A DNA stretch of 64,000 bases from Gaiellasilicea sp963763755. Its GTDB lineage: Bacteria; Actinomycetota; Thermoleophilia; Gaiellales; Gaiellaceae. Below the pieces are notes generated by a model, which worked only from the letters and a program-made list of their open reading frames with translations, was not told the origin of the DNA and did no database searches. Shown here in pieces: positions 1 through 9,305 of the stretch. Position numbers and translations under genes: made by a program. Every line of letters begins with the position of its first letter. The stretch's first letter is position 1. The stretch spans positions 620,001 to 684,000 of the forward strand of contig CAVXQE010000012.1 of the NCBI GenBank assembly GCA_963763755.1, written 5' to 3'.

Positions 1-661
<661 letters not shown>

Positions 662-671
662 GAATTCGGCT

Positions 672-2009
672 CTAGGAGAGGTCGCCAAGGCGTGTGTAGA
701 GCTCTCGGATTGTCTCCACCCCCCGCGGGAAGAACTCGACCAGCATGCGCTCGTTCGGAGAGTGCACGTTGCTCTCCGGTAGCGCGAACCCGGTGAGGAT
801 CGTCGGGATCCCCTTGTCCTGCAGGGCGGGCATGATCGGCAACGTCCCACCCGAGCGCGTGAGGATCGGCCTGATCCCGAAGGCCGACTCGAAGGCATCC
901 TGCGCGATCTTGATCGCCTGCGAGTCCGTCGCGACGAGCCCGGGACGAGTCGAGCCCGGCAGCTCCTCGACCTCGACCGTGGCGCCTTCCGGCGCAGCCT
1001 CCTTCAACAGGCGCTCGACCTCGGGAGCCACCTCGTCCGGTGTCTGCCCGGGGGCGAGGCGGACCGTGAAGTTGGCCTGCGCGTCGCTGACCACGGTCGT
1101 GTTCTTGAGGCCGGGCTTGCCGCCGAGGATGCCGTTGACCTCCACCGAGGGCTCTGCCGTCGTGCGCTGGTAGAACTCGTCGGCCGCCTCGGCGTCGTAC
1201 GGAACGGCGCCAGCATCACGGAGGACGTCGGCGCCGGATGGCTGCCGCCCCCAGCCCTCGCGCTCCTCGTCGGTGACGGGTGTGATCCCGATCCGCAACG
1301 CTTCCGGCACGCGGCCGTCGCGTGGGAGGATTCCACCGAGCGTCTCCGTCAAGGCGTGAATCGCGTTCATCGCGGCGTTGCCGTACATCCCGGAGTGGAG
1401 ATCCCGCTGGCCGGTGCGTACGCGGATGTTGAACGCCGCGAGGCCGCGGGTGGCAATCGAGAGCGCCGGCAGGTCGCGCGATTCCATGCCGCCGTCGAAG
1501 ATCACGCACGCATCGGCGCCGCGCTCGTCCTGCGCCAGGAACTCGACGATCGACTGGCCGCCGACCTCCTCCTCACCGTCCGAGACGATCCGGATGTTGA
1601 TCGGAAGGGCGCCTTCCGCCGCGAGCTGTCCGGCTGCGTGCAGGAGCATCCAGAGCTGCCCCTTGTCGTCGGCCACGCCGCGCGCGTACAGCCATTCGTC
1701 GCGGATCGTCGCCTCGAAGGGATCCGACTCCCAGAGATCGAGCGGCGCCGGCGGCTGCACGTCGAAGTGGCCGTAGCAGAGGATCGTCGGGGCGCTCTCC
1801 GCTCCCGCTGAGGCGCGGATCTCGCCGACGACCAGCGGCCGCTCGCCGTACGGCACGAGCTCCGCCTCCCCGCCCCCGCGCCGGATCTTGTCGGCGACCC
1901 ATTCGGCGGCGCGAACCACGTCGTCGGAGTGCGCCGGATCGGCGCTCACGGATTGGATGCGCAGAAGCTCGCTGAGCTCGTCGAGCCAGGCTGTGTCCAG
2001 AGCGCTCAT
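672..2009 (-). CDS. M20 family dipeptidase
   Basis: Zinc-dependent M20 peptidase of the dipeptidase/carnosinase type (about 445 residues, the usual length). Motifs visible in order: CYGHFDVQP (metal His and catalytic Asp), LYARGVADDKGQ (bridging Asp), VSDGEEEVGGQS (catalytic Glu pair), a dimerisation domain with GLKNTTVVSDAQ in the middle third, and the final metal His in ESNVHSPNERM near the C-terminus. The frame extends 18 bases upstream to a TTG, but the ATG at 2009 gives a normal N-terminus (MSALDTAWLDEL). It lies directly upstream of pepT in the same orientation. Substrate is probably dipeptides; exact specificity cannot be told from sequence. Confidence 0.9.
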   Translation of the reverse strand: MSALDTAWLDELSELLRIQSVSADPAHSDDVVRAAEWVADKIRRGGGEAELVPYGERPLVVGEIRASAGAESAPTILCYGHFDVQPPAPLDLWESDPFEATIRDEWLYARGVADDKGQLWMLLHAAGQLAAEGALPINIRIVSDGEEEVGGQSIVEFLAQDERGADACVIFDGGMESRDLPALSIATRGLAAFNIRVRTGQRDLHSGMYGNAAMNAIHALTETLGGILPRDGRVPEALRIGITPVTDEEREGWGRQPSGADVLRDAGAVPYDAEAADEFYQRTTAEPSVEVNGILGGKPGLKNTTVVSDAQANFTVRLAPGQTPDEVAPEVERLLKEAAPEGATVEVEELPGSTRPGLVATDSQAIKIAQDAFESAFGIRPILTRSGGTLPIMPALQDKGIPTILTGFALPESNVHSPNERMLVEFFPRGVETIRELYTRLGDLS

Positions 2010-2104
2010 CGCCGCGAGTCTAGGCAAACCGGCCGCCTCGGCGGATCCGGACCGTCCTTTCGGGCGATTGCGAAGTTCGCGCCGCTGCCGATGCTCAGAA
2101 GTAG

Positions 2105-3184
2105 ATGAGAGTCACTGCGGCACTCTCGCTCCTGCTCCTGGCCCTGATCGTCGGGCCGGAGCCTGCACGCGCCGGGTCAGACCTCCTGATCGGGGTCCAC
2201 GACGACAGCATCAAGTGGACCGAGCGGCCGGCACGAATTTTCGGCGCGATGCAGGCGCTGGATCTCGGAGGGATGCGGGTGACGCTCGAATGGCGTCCCG
2301 GGAAGCGGTCCCTGACCGGCTCCGATCACGACGCACTTCGCCGTGCGGTCGCCGCGAGCGGCTACGGCGTGCGAACGGTGCTCGGGGTCTACGGCCGTGC
2401 GGCCGATGCACCGCGCGACGCAGAGGCTCGTGAGGATTACTGCCGCTTCGTCCGCAATGCCCTGCTCCGCTACGGCGAGGTCCGGGACGTCGTGATCTGG
2501 AACGAGGCGAACTCGGACACGTTCTGGCTGCCCCGCGAGAACGCGGCGGCGGACTACACGGCGCTGCTCGCCCGTTGCTGGGACCTCCTGCACGCGTCTG
2601 TGCCGGGCGTGAACGTCCTGACGACGACTGCCTCGAGCCACGATCCGGTCGCGTTCATCCGCGCTGTCGGCGCCGCCTACCGCGCCAGCGGGCGGCAGCT
2701 GCCGCTCTTCGACGCCGCGGGTCACAACCCCTATTCGCTCTTTCCCGGCGAGCCACCGACCGCACGGCACGACGTGTACGTCGGACAGGGCGACTACGAC
2801 CGTCTGGTCGCGGCGCTCGACGAGTCGTTCGCCGGGACGGCTCAGCCTCCGGTGCCGATCTGGTACCTCGAGAACGGCTTCCAGACGACGACGGTCGGCG
2901 TGCTGCGGCGTTCGCACTACTCGGGCCGCGAGACGGTCGCCCGGACGCTCGACCCGCACACGCAGGCGGCCCAGATCGCCGCAGCGCTCAGGTTGGCCTC
3001 CTGCCAGCCTCGCGTCGCCGCGTACTTCAACTTCCTGCTCGTCGACGAGAGGCTGCTCGGTGGCTGGCAGTCGGGCCTGCTCTGGGCAGACTGGCGACGC
3101 AAGCCCGCGTTCGAGGCTTACCGAGCCGCGATCGCCGAGGTCCGCGGCGGCACCGTCGACTGCGCTGCGACTCTTCGCGGCTGA
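2105..3184 (+). CDS. Secreted clan GH-A glycosidase-like protein
   Basis: 359-residue exported protein. Residues 1-23 form a signal peptide (short basic start, Leu/Ala core, ARA cleavage region). The remainder looks like a TIM-barrel glycoside hydrolase of clan GH-A: VIWNEAN at about 131-136 fits the acid/base Glu on strand 4 (Glu134), and IWYLENGFQT at about 252-261 fits the nucleophile Glu on strand 7 (Glu256). The conserved HNPY at about 207-210 is also typical of the fold. Family (GH5/GH39-like) and substrate are not resolved by eye. It is transcribed alone and ends 3 bases from the convergent sigma-factor gene. Confidence 0.7.
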   Translation: MRVTAALSLLLLALIVGPEPARAGSDLLIGVHDDSIKWTERPARIFGAMQALDLGGMRVTLEWRPGKRSLTGSDHDALRRAVAASGYGVRTVLGVYGRAADAPRDAEAREDYCRFVRNALLRYGEVRDVVIWNEANSDTFWLPRENAAADYTALLARCWDLLHASVPGVNVLTTTASSHDPVAFIRAVGAAYRASGRQLPLFDAAGHNPYSLFPGEPPTARHDVYVGQGDYDRLVAALDESFAGTAQPPVPIWYLENGFQTTTVGVLRRSHYSGRETVARTLDPHTQAAQIAAALRLASCQPRVAAYFNFLLVDERLLGGWQSGLLWADWRRKPAFEAYRAAIAEVRGGTVDCAATLRG

Positions 3185-3187
3185 CTG

Positions 3188-4213
3188 CTACGCGACGTCG
3201 CGCAGCTGGGCTGCGAGGGCCAACGCTCGGAGCTTCTTCAGGCCCTGGTTCTCGATCTGCCGGATCCGCTCGCGGGTGACGTTGAAGGCCCGGCCGACCT
3301 CGTCGAGCGTCCGGGGCTGCTCGCCGTCGAGGCCGTAGCGCAGCTCGAGCACGCGCCGCTCGCGGTGCGAGAGCGACTTCAGGATCGAGCGAAGCGCCTC
3401 GTTGCGCAGCGTCTCCTCGGCCATCTCGTCCGGCAGCGGCGCAGTCTCGTCGGTGAGGAAGTGCCCGAACTCGGACTCGTCCTCGTCGCCGACCGGCTTC
3501 TCGAGTGAGATCGGCGTCTGCGCGCTCCTGCGGATCTGGTCGATCTCCTCCGGCTGCAGATCGAGCTCGTTTCCGATCTCGAGCGCGCTCGGGTCGCGGC
3601 CGAGCTTCGCGCGGAGCGCGCGCTCGGTGCGAACGATCTTGTTCAGCTTCTCGACCACGTGCACCGGCATCCGAATCGTGCGCGCCTTGTCGGCGAGGGC
3701 ACGGGCGACGGCCTGGCGGATCCACCAGGTCGCGTAGGTCGAGAACTTGAAGCCCTTGCGGTAGTCGAACTTCTCGGCCGCGCGGACGAGGCCGATCGTC
3801 CCCTCCTGGATCAGGTCGAGGAAGGGCAGGCCCTGGTTGCGGTAGCGCTTGGCGATCGAGACGACGAGGCGGAGATTCGCCTCGACCATCGCCTGCTTCG
3901 CTTCGTGCTCGCCGCGCTCGATCCGCTTCGCGAGCTCGACCTCCTGCGCGGCGGTCAGCAGCGGCACCTTGCCGATGTCCTTCAGGAAGAGCTGCAGCGT
4001 GTCGGTCGAGACCTCGCGCGCCTCTTCTACCTCGGCTTCGGGCTCGTCGCGCTCCACGACCTCGATCTGGAGCTCGTCGAGCGCGGCGTAGAACTCGTCC
4101 ATCTGTCCCGCGTCGAGATCGAGCTCGTCCAACGCGGTCGCGATGTCGTCCGCGATCAGCTTGCCGGCCAGCTTGCCGGCGTCCAGAAGCGCCTTTGCCT
4201 CGCTCGAAGCCAT
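3188..4213 (-). CDS. RNA polymerase sigma factor, RpoD/SigA type
   Basis: Sigma-70 factor of about 341 residues. Region 1.2 (TDTLQLFLKDIGKVPLLT) is followed by region 2 with GLPFLDLIQEGTIGLVRA (2.1-2.2), the 2.3-2.4 block YATWWIRQAVARAL, region 3 starting RTIRMPVHVVEKL, and region 4 with the -35-binding helix-turn-helix RTLDEVGRAFNVTRERIRQI. This is the group 1/2 pattern; the N-terminal acidic segment before region 1.2 is only about 60 residues, so principal versus principal-like sigma cannot be settled. The ATG at 4213 (MASSEAK) is preferred over an upstream in-frame extension of low complexity. A candidate promoter sits about 75 bases upstream. Confidence 0.93.
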   Translation of the reverse strand: MASSEAKALLDAGKLAGKLIADDIATALDELDLDAGQMDEFYAALDELQIEVVERDEPEAEVEEAREVSTDTLQLFLKDIGKVPLLTAAQEVELAKRIERGEHEAKQAMVEANLRLVVSIAKRYRNQGLPFLDLIQEGTIGLVRAAEKFDYRKGFKFSTYATWWIRQAVARALADKARTIRMPVHVVEKLNKIVRTERALRAKLGRDPSALEIGNELDLQPEEIDQIRRSAQTPISLEKPVGDEDESEFGHFLTDETAPLPDEMAEETLRNEALRSILKSLSHRERRVLELRYGLDGEQPRTLDEVGRAFNVTRERIRQIENQGLKKLRALALAAQLRDVA

Positions 4214-4289
4214 GACATCGAATGTCGGCCCTGCGATGGTGTTAGTCGATCCCCCTGCGCTCACTTCGGCTCCCCCTCCGATCGCGCTC

Positions 4290-4318
4290 ACCGTAGTTGC
4301 GATTTGTAAAAACCGCAA
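4290..4318 (-). promoter_or_regulatory. Candidate promoter for the sigma-factor gene
   Basis: On the minus strand TTGCGG, a 17-base spacer and TACGGT resemble a sigma-70 -35/-10 pair. It is in one of the few AT-rich spots of the region, between the sigma gene start (4213) and the TPR gene end (4396). The predicted leader would be about 70 bases. Supported by pattern only. Confidence 0.4.
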
Positions 4319-4395
4319 CACCTTCCTAGCAAAGTTGTGGAACCTTGCCAGAAGCTCCCCCCGGGCGCCATAGGCCGTTAGACCTATCTTCTGCG

Positions 4396-5358
4396 TCAGC
4401 CGGTCCCGGCCTTGCCCAGCTCCTGGAGGTATCGCTCCGCCTCGTCGGCGATGCGGCTGCCGGGCTCAGCCGCGCGGGCGAGCCGCAGCTGACGCTTCGC
4501 CGCATTCACGTCTCCCTGCCAGAGGAGGAGGACGCCCAGGTGAAAGCGCACGCTCGCCGACCCGGGAAAGGTGCGCGTGAGCGGGCCGAGGCGGCCGAAG
4601 GCGCCGGCCGGATCGCTCTTCTCATACCGCCCGACGGCATCGGCGACCAGGGCGTCCACGTTGTTCGGCGCCAGCCGCAGCGCCTCGGCGAAGGCGCGAC
4701 GCGCCGAGACGGGCCGGCCGAGCCGCTGCAACGCGATCCCGTAGATCAGCAGCCCGCGCCGGCTGTGGTCGGCTCGTAGCGCCTCGAGTTGCGCCGCCGG
4801 TGTGCCGCCCGGGACGCGATAGGAGAAGCTCGGCGTGAAGACCGGCAGCCCGGGCGCGAGCTCAGGGTGGATGAAGTCGTCCGCCCAGACCGCATAGGGC
4901 GTGTCCGGCTCGACGTCGCGAGCCTCGCGCCAGGCGGTGCCCGCCTCGCCGGTGCCGGCCCAGAGGCGAGCGAGCCCGACGTGCAGCTGGACGAGCGCGC
5001 TGCGAGGGTAGAGCGCGCCGAGCTGCTCGATCCGGTCCTCGGTCCCGGGCCAGGCCGCGAAGGCCGCGCCGAGCTTCGCCTCGAGCGAGTCGTAGCGGTT
5101 GAAGATGGCTCCAGCCTGGCTGCGTCGACCGGCCTCGTAGAGCCGGACTGCGCGGCGGAGCTCCCGCGCTTCGGCGTCGTCGCGGACCCCGAACGACAGC
5201 TCGAGCGGCGGCGCCCCCTTGCGCGGCTTCGGTGCCACGGTCGTCGCCGCGCCGGAGTCGCGCTCGTCCGACGAGATCACCGAGGCGCCGGCCACGACCA
5301 CGGCTGCGAGCGCGGCGAGCGCCGCGACGATCAGGGCTGTGCGCGCACGCGGGGACAC
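4396..5358 (-). CDS. Membrane-anchored TPR-repeat protein
   Basis: 320 residues. The N-terminus (MSPRARTALIVAALAALAAVVVAGA region) is a signal anchor with the body outside the cytoplasm. The rest is helical, with tetratricopeptide-like helical pairs, for example around residues 75-130 and 200-300 (ALRLAPNNVDALVADAVG, then AARAEPGSRIADEAERYL style repeats). Such proteins are usually scaffolds for protein assembly; no enzyme motif is visible. The gene follows the glycosyltransferase (10 bases between them) in the same direction, so they may share a transcript. Function unknown. Confidence 0.65.
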   Translation of the reverse strand: MSPRARTALIVAALAALAAVVVAGASVISSDERDSGAATTVAPKPRKGAPPLELSFGVRDDAEARELRRAVRLYEAGRRSQAGAIFNRYDSLEAKLGAAFAAWPGTEDRIEQLGALYPRSALVQLHVGLARLWAGTGEAGTAWREARDVEPDTPYAVWADDFIHPELAPGLPVFTPSFSYRVPGGTPAAQLEALRADHSRRGLLIYGIALQRLGRPVSARRAFAEALRLAPNNVDALVADAVGRYEKSDPAGAFGRLGPLTRTFPGSASVRFHLGVLLLWQGDVNAAKRQLRLARAAEPGSRIADEAERYLQELGKAGTG

Positions 5359-5367
5359 GCGGCCACC

Positions 5368-6528
5368 CTAGCCACGAGCGACGTACTCCTCGAACCGCGA
5401 TACGACCGCCTCAGCGGTCGGCATCGCCCGGATCTCGGCCTGCACGCGCCGCGCCGCCTCGGCGAACGACGGCTCGTCGAGGACGCGCTTCAGCGCGAGC
5501 CGCACAGCGTCCGCTGTCAGCTCGTCCGGCCGCACCACGACCGCGGCGCCCACAGCGGCGCAGCGCGCAGCGTTGTCGAACTGATCTGCCCCCTGCGGGA
5601 CGAGGACGAGTGGCAAGCCGTGTGCGAGTGCGCCGCGAACGCTGCCGGACCCGGCATGCGAGACGACGGCAGCGCACCGAGGCAGCACCTGCTCCTGTGG
5701 CACGAACCGCTCGACCCGGACGTTGGACGGCCGGCCGCCGAGCGACTCGGGATCGACATTCCGGCCTGTCGTGACCAGGGCGGACACCGAGCCGTCGAGG
5801 CCGTCCAGCAGCTGCCGGAGCAGCTCGGGCTTGTTGAACACCGTGCCGAGGGTGACGTACACGAGCGGCCGCCCGAGCGTGTCCAACCAGGCCGGAGACT
5901 CCTCCAGCTCCGCCGGCGCGTGCCCGAGCCGAATGCTGTCTCCCAAAGGCTCCTCCCACGCGAAGCTGGGCGGGCTCAGGTCGATGTACAGGCCTCGGAA
6001 GGCCCCGGCGTGGCCGTCGGGCTCGACGCCCACGGAGCGCCACAGCGGCGCCATGTGCTCGGCTGCGTAGGCCGAGGCCGCGAACGGGACCATCACGCCG
6101 AAGGAGTGGTTGGCGGCTCTCAGCTCGAGCACGGCCGCAACCGCAGGCGCAGCGAGGTCGCCGCTCTCGTACACGATCGCCTGCGGCTGCCAGGCCCTCG
6201 CAACCTCGAGGAGCTCGGGGAGCTTCGAAGTGGCATGACCCTCGGCGAAGATGCGCCTGAACAGATGCGGCCGCCGCTCTCCCTCCGGCAGCGCCTGAAT
6301 CTCGGCGCGGAACTGGTCGAAATAGGCGAGTACCTCCGCGTGCGGGCGACCGGCGGGCAGTGCGTCGAAGCCCTCGGCGACGATGTGGGGATGCCAGGTT
6401 GCCTCCGTGACGAACACGATCTCGTGCCCGGCTCCTCGGAGCGCTCGCGCGAGCGGAAGCAGCGGCCGGAAGTGACCGTCGAGCGGCGTCGTGCAGAAGA
6501 GAACGCGGATCGAACGATCATCGCGCAC
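5368..6528 (-). CDS. Glycosyltransferase family 1, MGT/UGT-like
   Basis: About 386 residues with a GT-B fold. The N-terminal domain begins IRVLFCTTPLDGHFRPLLPLARALRGAGHEI, with the acceptor-side GHFRP loop. The C-terminal nucleotide-sugar domain carries RPLVYVTLGTVFN, VPQEQVLPRCAAVVSHAGSGSVRGAL (His and Gly-rich phosphate site) and LPLVLVPQGADQFDNAARC, the PSPG-like motif of antibiotic and macrolide glycosyltransferases. The open frame continues upstream in low-complexity Arg-rich sequence that lies antisense to moeZ. I therefore choose the GTG at 6528 (V-RDDRSIRVLF), 38 bases from the divergent moeZ start. Acceptor unknown. Confidence 0.8.
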   Translation of the reverse strand: MRDDRSIRVLFCTTPLDGHFRPLLPLARALRGAGHEIVFVTEATWHPHIVAEGFDALPAGRPHAEVLAYFDQFRAEIQALPEGERRPHLFRRIFAEGHATSKLPELLEVARAWQPQAIVYESGDLAAPAVAAVLELRAANHSFGVMVPFAASAYAAEHMAPLWRSVGVEPDGHAGAFRGLYIDLSPPSFAWEEPLGDSIRLGHAPAELEESPAWLDTLGRPLVYVTLGTVFNKPELLRQLLDGLDGSVSALVTTGRNVDPESLGGRPSNVRVERFVPQEQVLPRCAAVVSHAGSGSVRGALAHGLPLVLVPQGADQFDNAARCAAVGAAVVVRPDELTADAVRLALKRVLDEPSFAEAARRVQAEIRAMPTAEAVVSRFEEYVARG

Positions 6529-6566
6529 GGGAAGAACTGCGCCGCGCGTATCGTTTAACAGGACAG

Positions 6567-7727
6567 ATGGCGACGTATAGAGAGCTGCTCGCACAGGTGA
6601 AGTCCGAGATCGACGAGCTCGGCGCGGCCGACGCGCGCGAACGTCAGGGCTCGGCAGTGTTCGTCGACGTGCGCGAGCGCGACGAATGGGAGGAAGGCGC
6701 CGTTCCCGGCGCCGTCCACGTTGCCCGCGGCCAGCTCGAGTCGAGGATCGAAGGGCTGGTGCCGGATCGGTCGACGGAGCTCGTCCTGTACTGCGCCGGC
6801 GGTTCCCGCTCCGCCTTTGCGGCAAAGGCGCTCGGCGAGCTCGGTTACGAGAACGTCTCCTCGCTGATCGGCGGCTTCACGGACTGGAAGCGCAACGGCT
6901 ACCCGATCGAGACGCCGACCAGCCTCACACCAGACCAGCGCCGCCGCTACTCGCGGCATCTCCTGATCCCGGAGGTCGGCGAGGCCGGCCAGGAGCGGCT
7001 GCTCAACTCGCGTGTGCTCCTGATCGGCGCGGGCGGGCTCGGCTCCCCCTCGTCGCTCTACCTCGCGGCCGCAGGCGTCGGCACGCTCGGCATCGTCGAT
7101 GCCGACGTGGTGGACGACTCGAACCTCCAGCGCCAGATCGTCCACTCGACCGACCGGCTCGGGGAGGCCAAGGTGCTCTCCGCGAAGCGCACGATCGAGG
7201 CCCTGAATCCCGATGTCGAGGTGAAGGCCTACGAGGAACGGCTGACGTCCGAGAACATCGAGCGAATTCTCGGCGACGGCTGGGACGTGATCGTCGACGG
7301 CGCCGACAACTTCCCGACGCGATATCTCGTCAACGATGCGTCGGTCTGGCACGACATTCCCGTCGTGCACGGCTCGATCTACCGCTTCGAGGGCCAGGTG
7401 ACCGTCTTCCACCCGGGTGAGGGCCCCTGCTATCGCTGCCTCTTCCCCACTCCACCGCCGCCGGAGCTCGCTCCGAGCTGCGCGGAGGGTGGCGTGCTCG
7501 GCGTGCTGCCGGGCATCATCGGCTCGTTCCAGGCGAACGAGGCGCTGAAGCTGCTGCTCGGCATCGGCGAGACGCTCGAGGGCCGGCTGCTGCTCCTCGA
7601 CGCGCTCGGAACGACAGTCGACGAGGTCGCCGTGAAGCGCGATCCATCCTGCCCGGTCTGCGGCGAGCACCCGACGATCACCGAGTACGTGGACTACGTC
7701 GAGTTCTGCAGCGGGGTGCACGCGTGA
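6567..7727 (+). CDS. moeZ: Adenylyltransferase/sulfurtransferase MoeZ (rhodanese + ThiF/MoeB)
   Basis: Activates the C-terminus of small sulfur-carrier proteins by adenylation and then transfers sulfur to form a thiocarboxylate. Unusually ordered: an N-terminal rhodanese domain (residues about 10-118, persulfide Cys76 in LYCAGGSRS) precedes the E1-like ThiF/MoeB domain (residues about 120-386). That domain has the ATP loop LIGAGGLGSP, an Arg-rich QRQIVHS segment, paired Zn cysteines (CYRC and CPVC) and a second conserved Cys in SCAEGG. In most MoeZ proteins the rhodanese is C-terminal, so the swap is worth noting. RBS AGGA lies 7 bases before ATG. It overlaps cysO by 4 bases and heads the cysteine operon. 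Confidence 0.9.
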   Translation: MATYRELLAQVKSEIDELGAADARERQGSAVFVDVRERDEWEEGAVPGAVHVARGQLESRIEGLVPDRSTELVLYCAGGSRSAFAAKALGELGYENVSSLIGGFTDWKRNGYPIETPTSLTPDQRRRYSRHLLIPEVGEAGQERLLNSRVLLIGAGGLGSPSSLYLAAAGVGTLGIVDADVVDDSNLQRQIVHSTDRLGEAKVLSAKRTIEALNPDVEVKAYEERLTSENIERILGDGWDVIVDGADNFPTRYLVNDASVWHDIPVVHGSIYRFEGQVTVFHPGEGPCYRCLFPTPPPPELAPSCAEGGVLGVLPGIIGSFQANEALKLLLGIGETLEGRLLLLDALGTTVDEVAVKRDPSCPVCGEHPTITEYVDYVEFCSGVHA

Positions 7728-7993
7728 CGAAGGTCCGGATACCGCCCACGTTGCGTGCCGAGGTCGGCGGCGAGCGCGAGGTGATCGGAGAAGGCGAGAC
7801 CGTACGCGAGGTCCTGGAGGACGTCGCCGGGCGTTACCCGGCACTCGAGGGGCAGCTGTTCGAGAGCGGTGGCATCGCGCCGTTCGTGAACGTGTACCTC
7901 GGCGGCGAGGACGTCCGAACCCTCGACGGGCTCGAGACACGCGTCAACGGCAGCTCGCTCATTCTCCTACCGGCCATGGCCGGTGGGCGCTAA
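7724..7993 (+). CDS. cysO: Sulfur-carrier protein CysO (ThiS/MoaD-like)
   Basis: 89-residue ubiquitin-like sulfur carrier. It resembles mycobacterial CysO from the N-terminal VRIPPTLR through FVNVYLGGEDVR to the C-terminal LILLPAMAGG. In the known pathway (established for Mycobacterium tuberculosis) the terminal Gly-Gly is thiocarboxylated by MoeZ and donates sulfur to CysM to make CysO-cysteine, which Mec then releases. Here one extra Arg follows Gly-Gly, so the tail reads GGR before TAA; see findings. The start GTG overlaps the moeZ stop (GTGA). Confidence 0.9.
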   Translation: MTKVRIPPTLRAEVGGEREVIGEGETVREVLEDVAGRYPALEGQLFESGGIAPFVNVYLGGEDVRTLDGLETRVNGSSLILLPAMAGGR

Positions 7994-8922
7994 CACGACT
8001 CGCACCGAGCCTTCTCGACCTCGTCGGCGACACGCCGCTGGTCGAGCTCTCTCGCTTCGCACCCGGGCCCGTGCGGGTCTTTGCGAAGCTCGAGGCGCAG
8101 AATCCCACCGGCTCGATCAAGGACCGCGTCGCCAAGGCGATGATCGAAGCGGCCGAGGCGTCCGGCGAGCTCCAGCCGGGGCGGCGGCTGCTCGAGCCGA
8201 CGAGCGGCAACACCGGCATCTCGCTCGCGCTCGTCGCGAAGCTCAAGGGCTACCCGCTCACCTGCGTCCTGCCCGAGAACGCGACCGCTGAGCGCCGCCG
8301 CGTCCTGCGCCTGTTCGGCGCCGAGGTCATCGACTCGCCCGGCGACCAGGGCTCGAACGGCGCCGTGCGGCTCGCGCTCGAGCTCGCCGAACGCGACCCG
8401 TCCTGGTTCATGCCCTTCCAGTACGCGAACGAGGCAAATCCGCGCGCGCACTACGAGGGCACGGGCGCCGAGATCGCCGAAGCGCTCGACCGGATCGACG
8501 TCCTCGTCGCCGGCCTCGGCACCGGCGGCACGCTGATGGGCACCGGCGCGCGGCTGCGCGAGAGCTTCCCGGACGTCGTCGTCGCAGCGGCAGAGCCGCT
8601 GCCAGGCGAGGCGGTGATGGGCCTGCGCTCGCTGGCGGACGGCTACGTGCCTCCGATCCTCGACGTGGAGAAGCTCGACCGGAAGATCCTCGTGTCGAAC
8701 GAGGCCTCGGTCCTGGGCCTGCGCGAGCTGCTGGACACCGAAGGCATCTTCGGCGGCGTCTCTGCCGGCGCCGTGGCGCACGTCGCGCGGCAGCTCGCGG
8801 CCGAGCTCGAGGAGGGAGTCGTCGTCTGCGTCCTCGCGGACGGGGGCTGGAAGTACCTCTCCGCCGACTTCTGGGAGGCCCACGACGTTGCGCAGTCGAT
8901 GGAGCGAACCGTCTGGTGGTGA
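7983..8922 (+). CDS. cysM: O-phosphoserine sulfhydrylase CysM-like (PLP)
   Basis: PLP-dependent cysteine synthase, type II fold. PLP lysine is in NPTGSIKDR, the phosphate loop is EPTSGNTGI, and the glycine loop is GLGTGGTLMG. GLRSLADGYVPP aligns with the mycobacterial CysM segment holding the Arg that selects O-phosphoserine, and the C-terminal WKYLSADFW is also CysM-like. The conserved N-terminus (LLDLVGDTPLVELSRF) is in frame, yet no ATG, GTG or TTG precedes it in that frame. The most economical reading is a GTG start at 7983 with one extra base near 7998; otherwise translation would start at GTG 8071 and lose the NTPL-type motif. Overlaps mec by 7 bases. Confidence 0.85.
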
Positions 8923-9290
8923 TTCCCGCCGAGATTCGCGCTGAGCTCCGCGCCCACGCCGAGGAGGAAGCGCCGAACGAGGCCTGCGGGCTCGTGGTCG
9001 TCAGGGACGGCGTCGCCGAGCAATACGTGCGCGGGCGGAACGCAGCCGCATCCCCGTACCGCTTCGAGCTCGAAGTGCCGCCGGAGACGTGGTTTCTGGA
9101 GGACGAGGGTCTCGAGCTCGCCGTCTTCCACTCGCACCTCTCGTCGCCGCCGCGACCGTCGCGGACCGACGTCGAGAACATCGGCCTCTGGCAGGGGAAG
9201 CCGTATCTGATCCTGTCCCTCGGCAGCGACTCGCTCGCCGGCTGGACGATCAACGACGGCCGCATCGAGCCGCTCGCAGTCGTCGCCTGA
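8916..9290 (+). CDS. mec: JAMM/MPN+ metalloprotease Mec-like (CysO-cysteine peptidase)
   Basis: 124-residue zinc peptidase of the JAMM family. The full active site is present: Glu22 in APNEACGLV and His72-x-His74-x7-Ser82-x2-Asp85. In mycobacteria Mec hydrolyses the CysO-cysteine adduct to release cysteine and regenerate CysO. Its position immediately after cysO and cysM supports the same job. In this operon it could also trim the extra Arg from CysO, as related JAMM peptidases do for C-terminally extended carriers. The GTG start lies within the last codons of cysM, so the two are translationally coupled. Confidence 0.88.
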   Translation: MVIPAEIRAELRAHAEEEAPNEACGLVVVRDGVAEQYVRGRNAAASPYRFELEVPPETWFLEDEGLELAVFHSHLSSPPRPSRTDVENIGLWQGKPYLILSLGSDSLAGWTINDGRIEPLAVVA

Positions 9291-9305
9291 ATTAGGGTCG
9301 AACCG

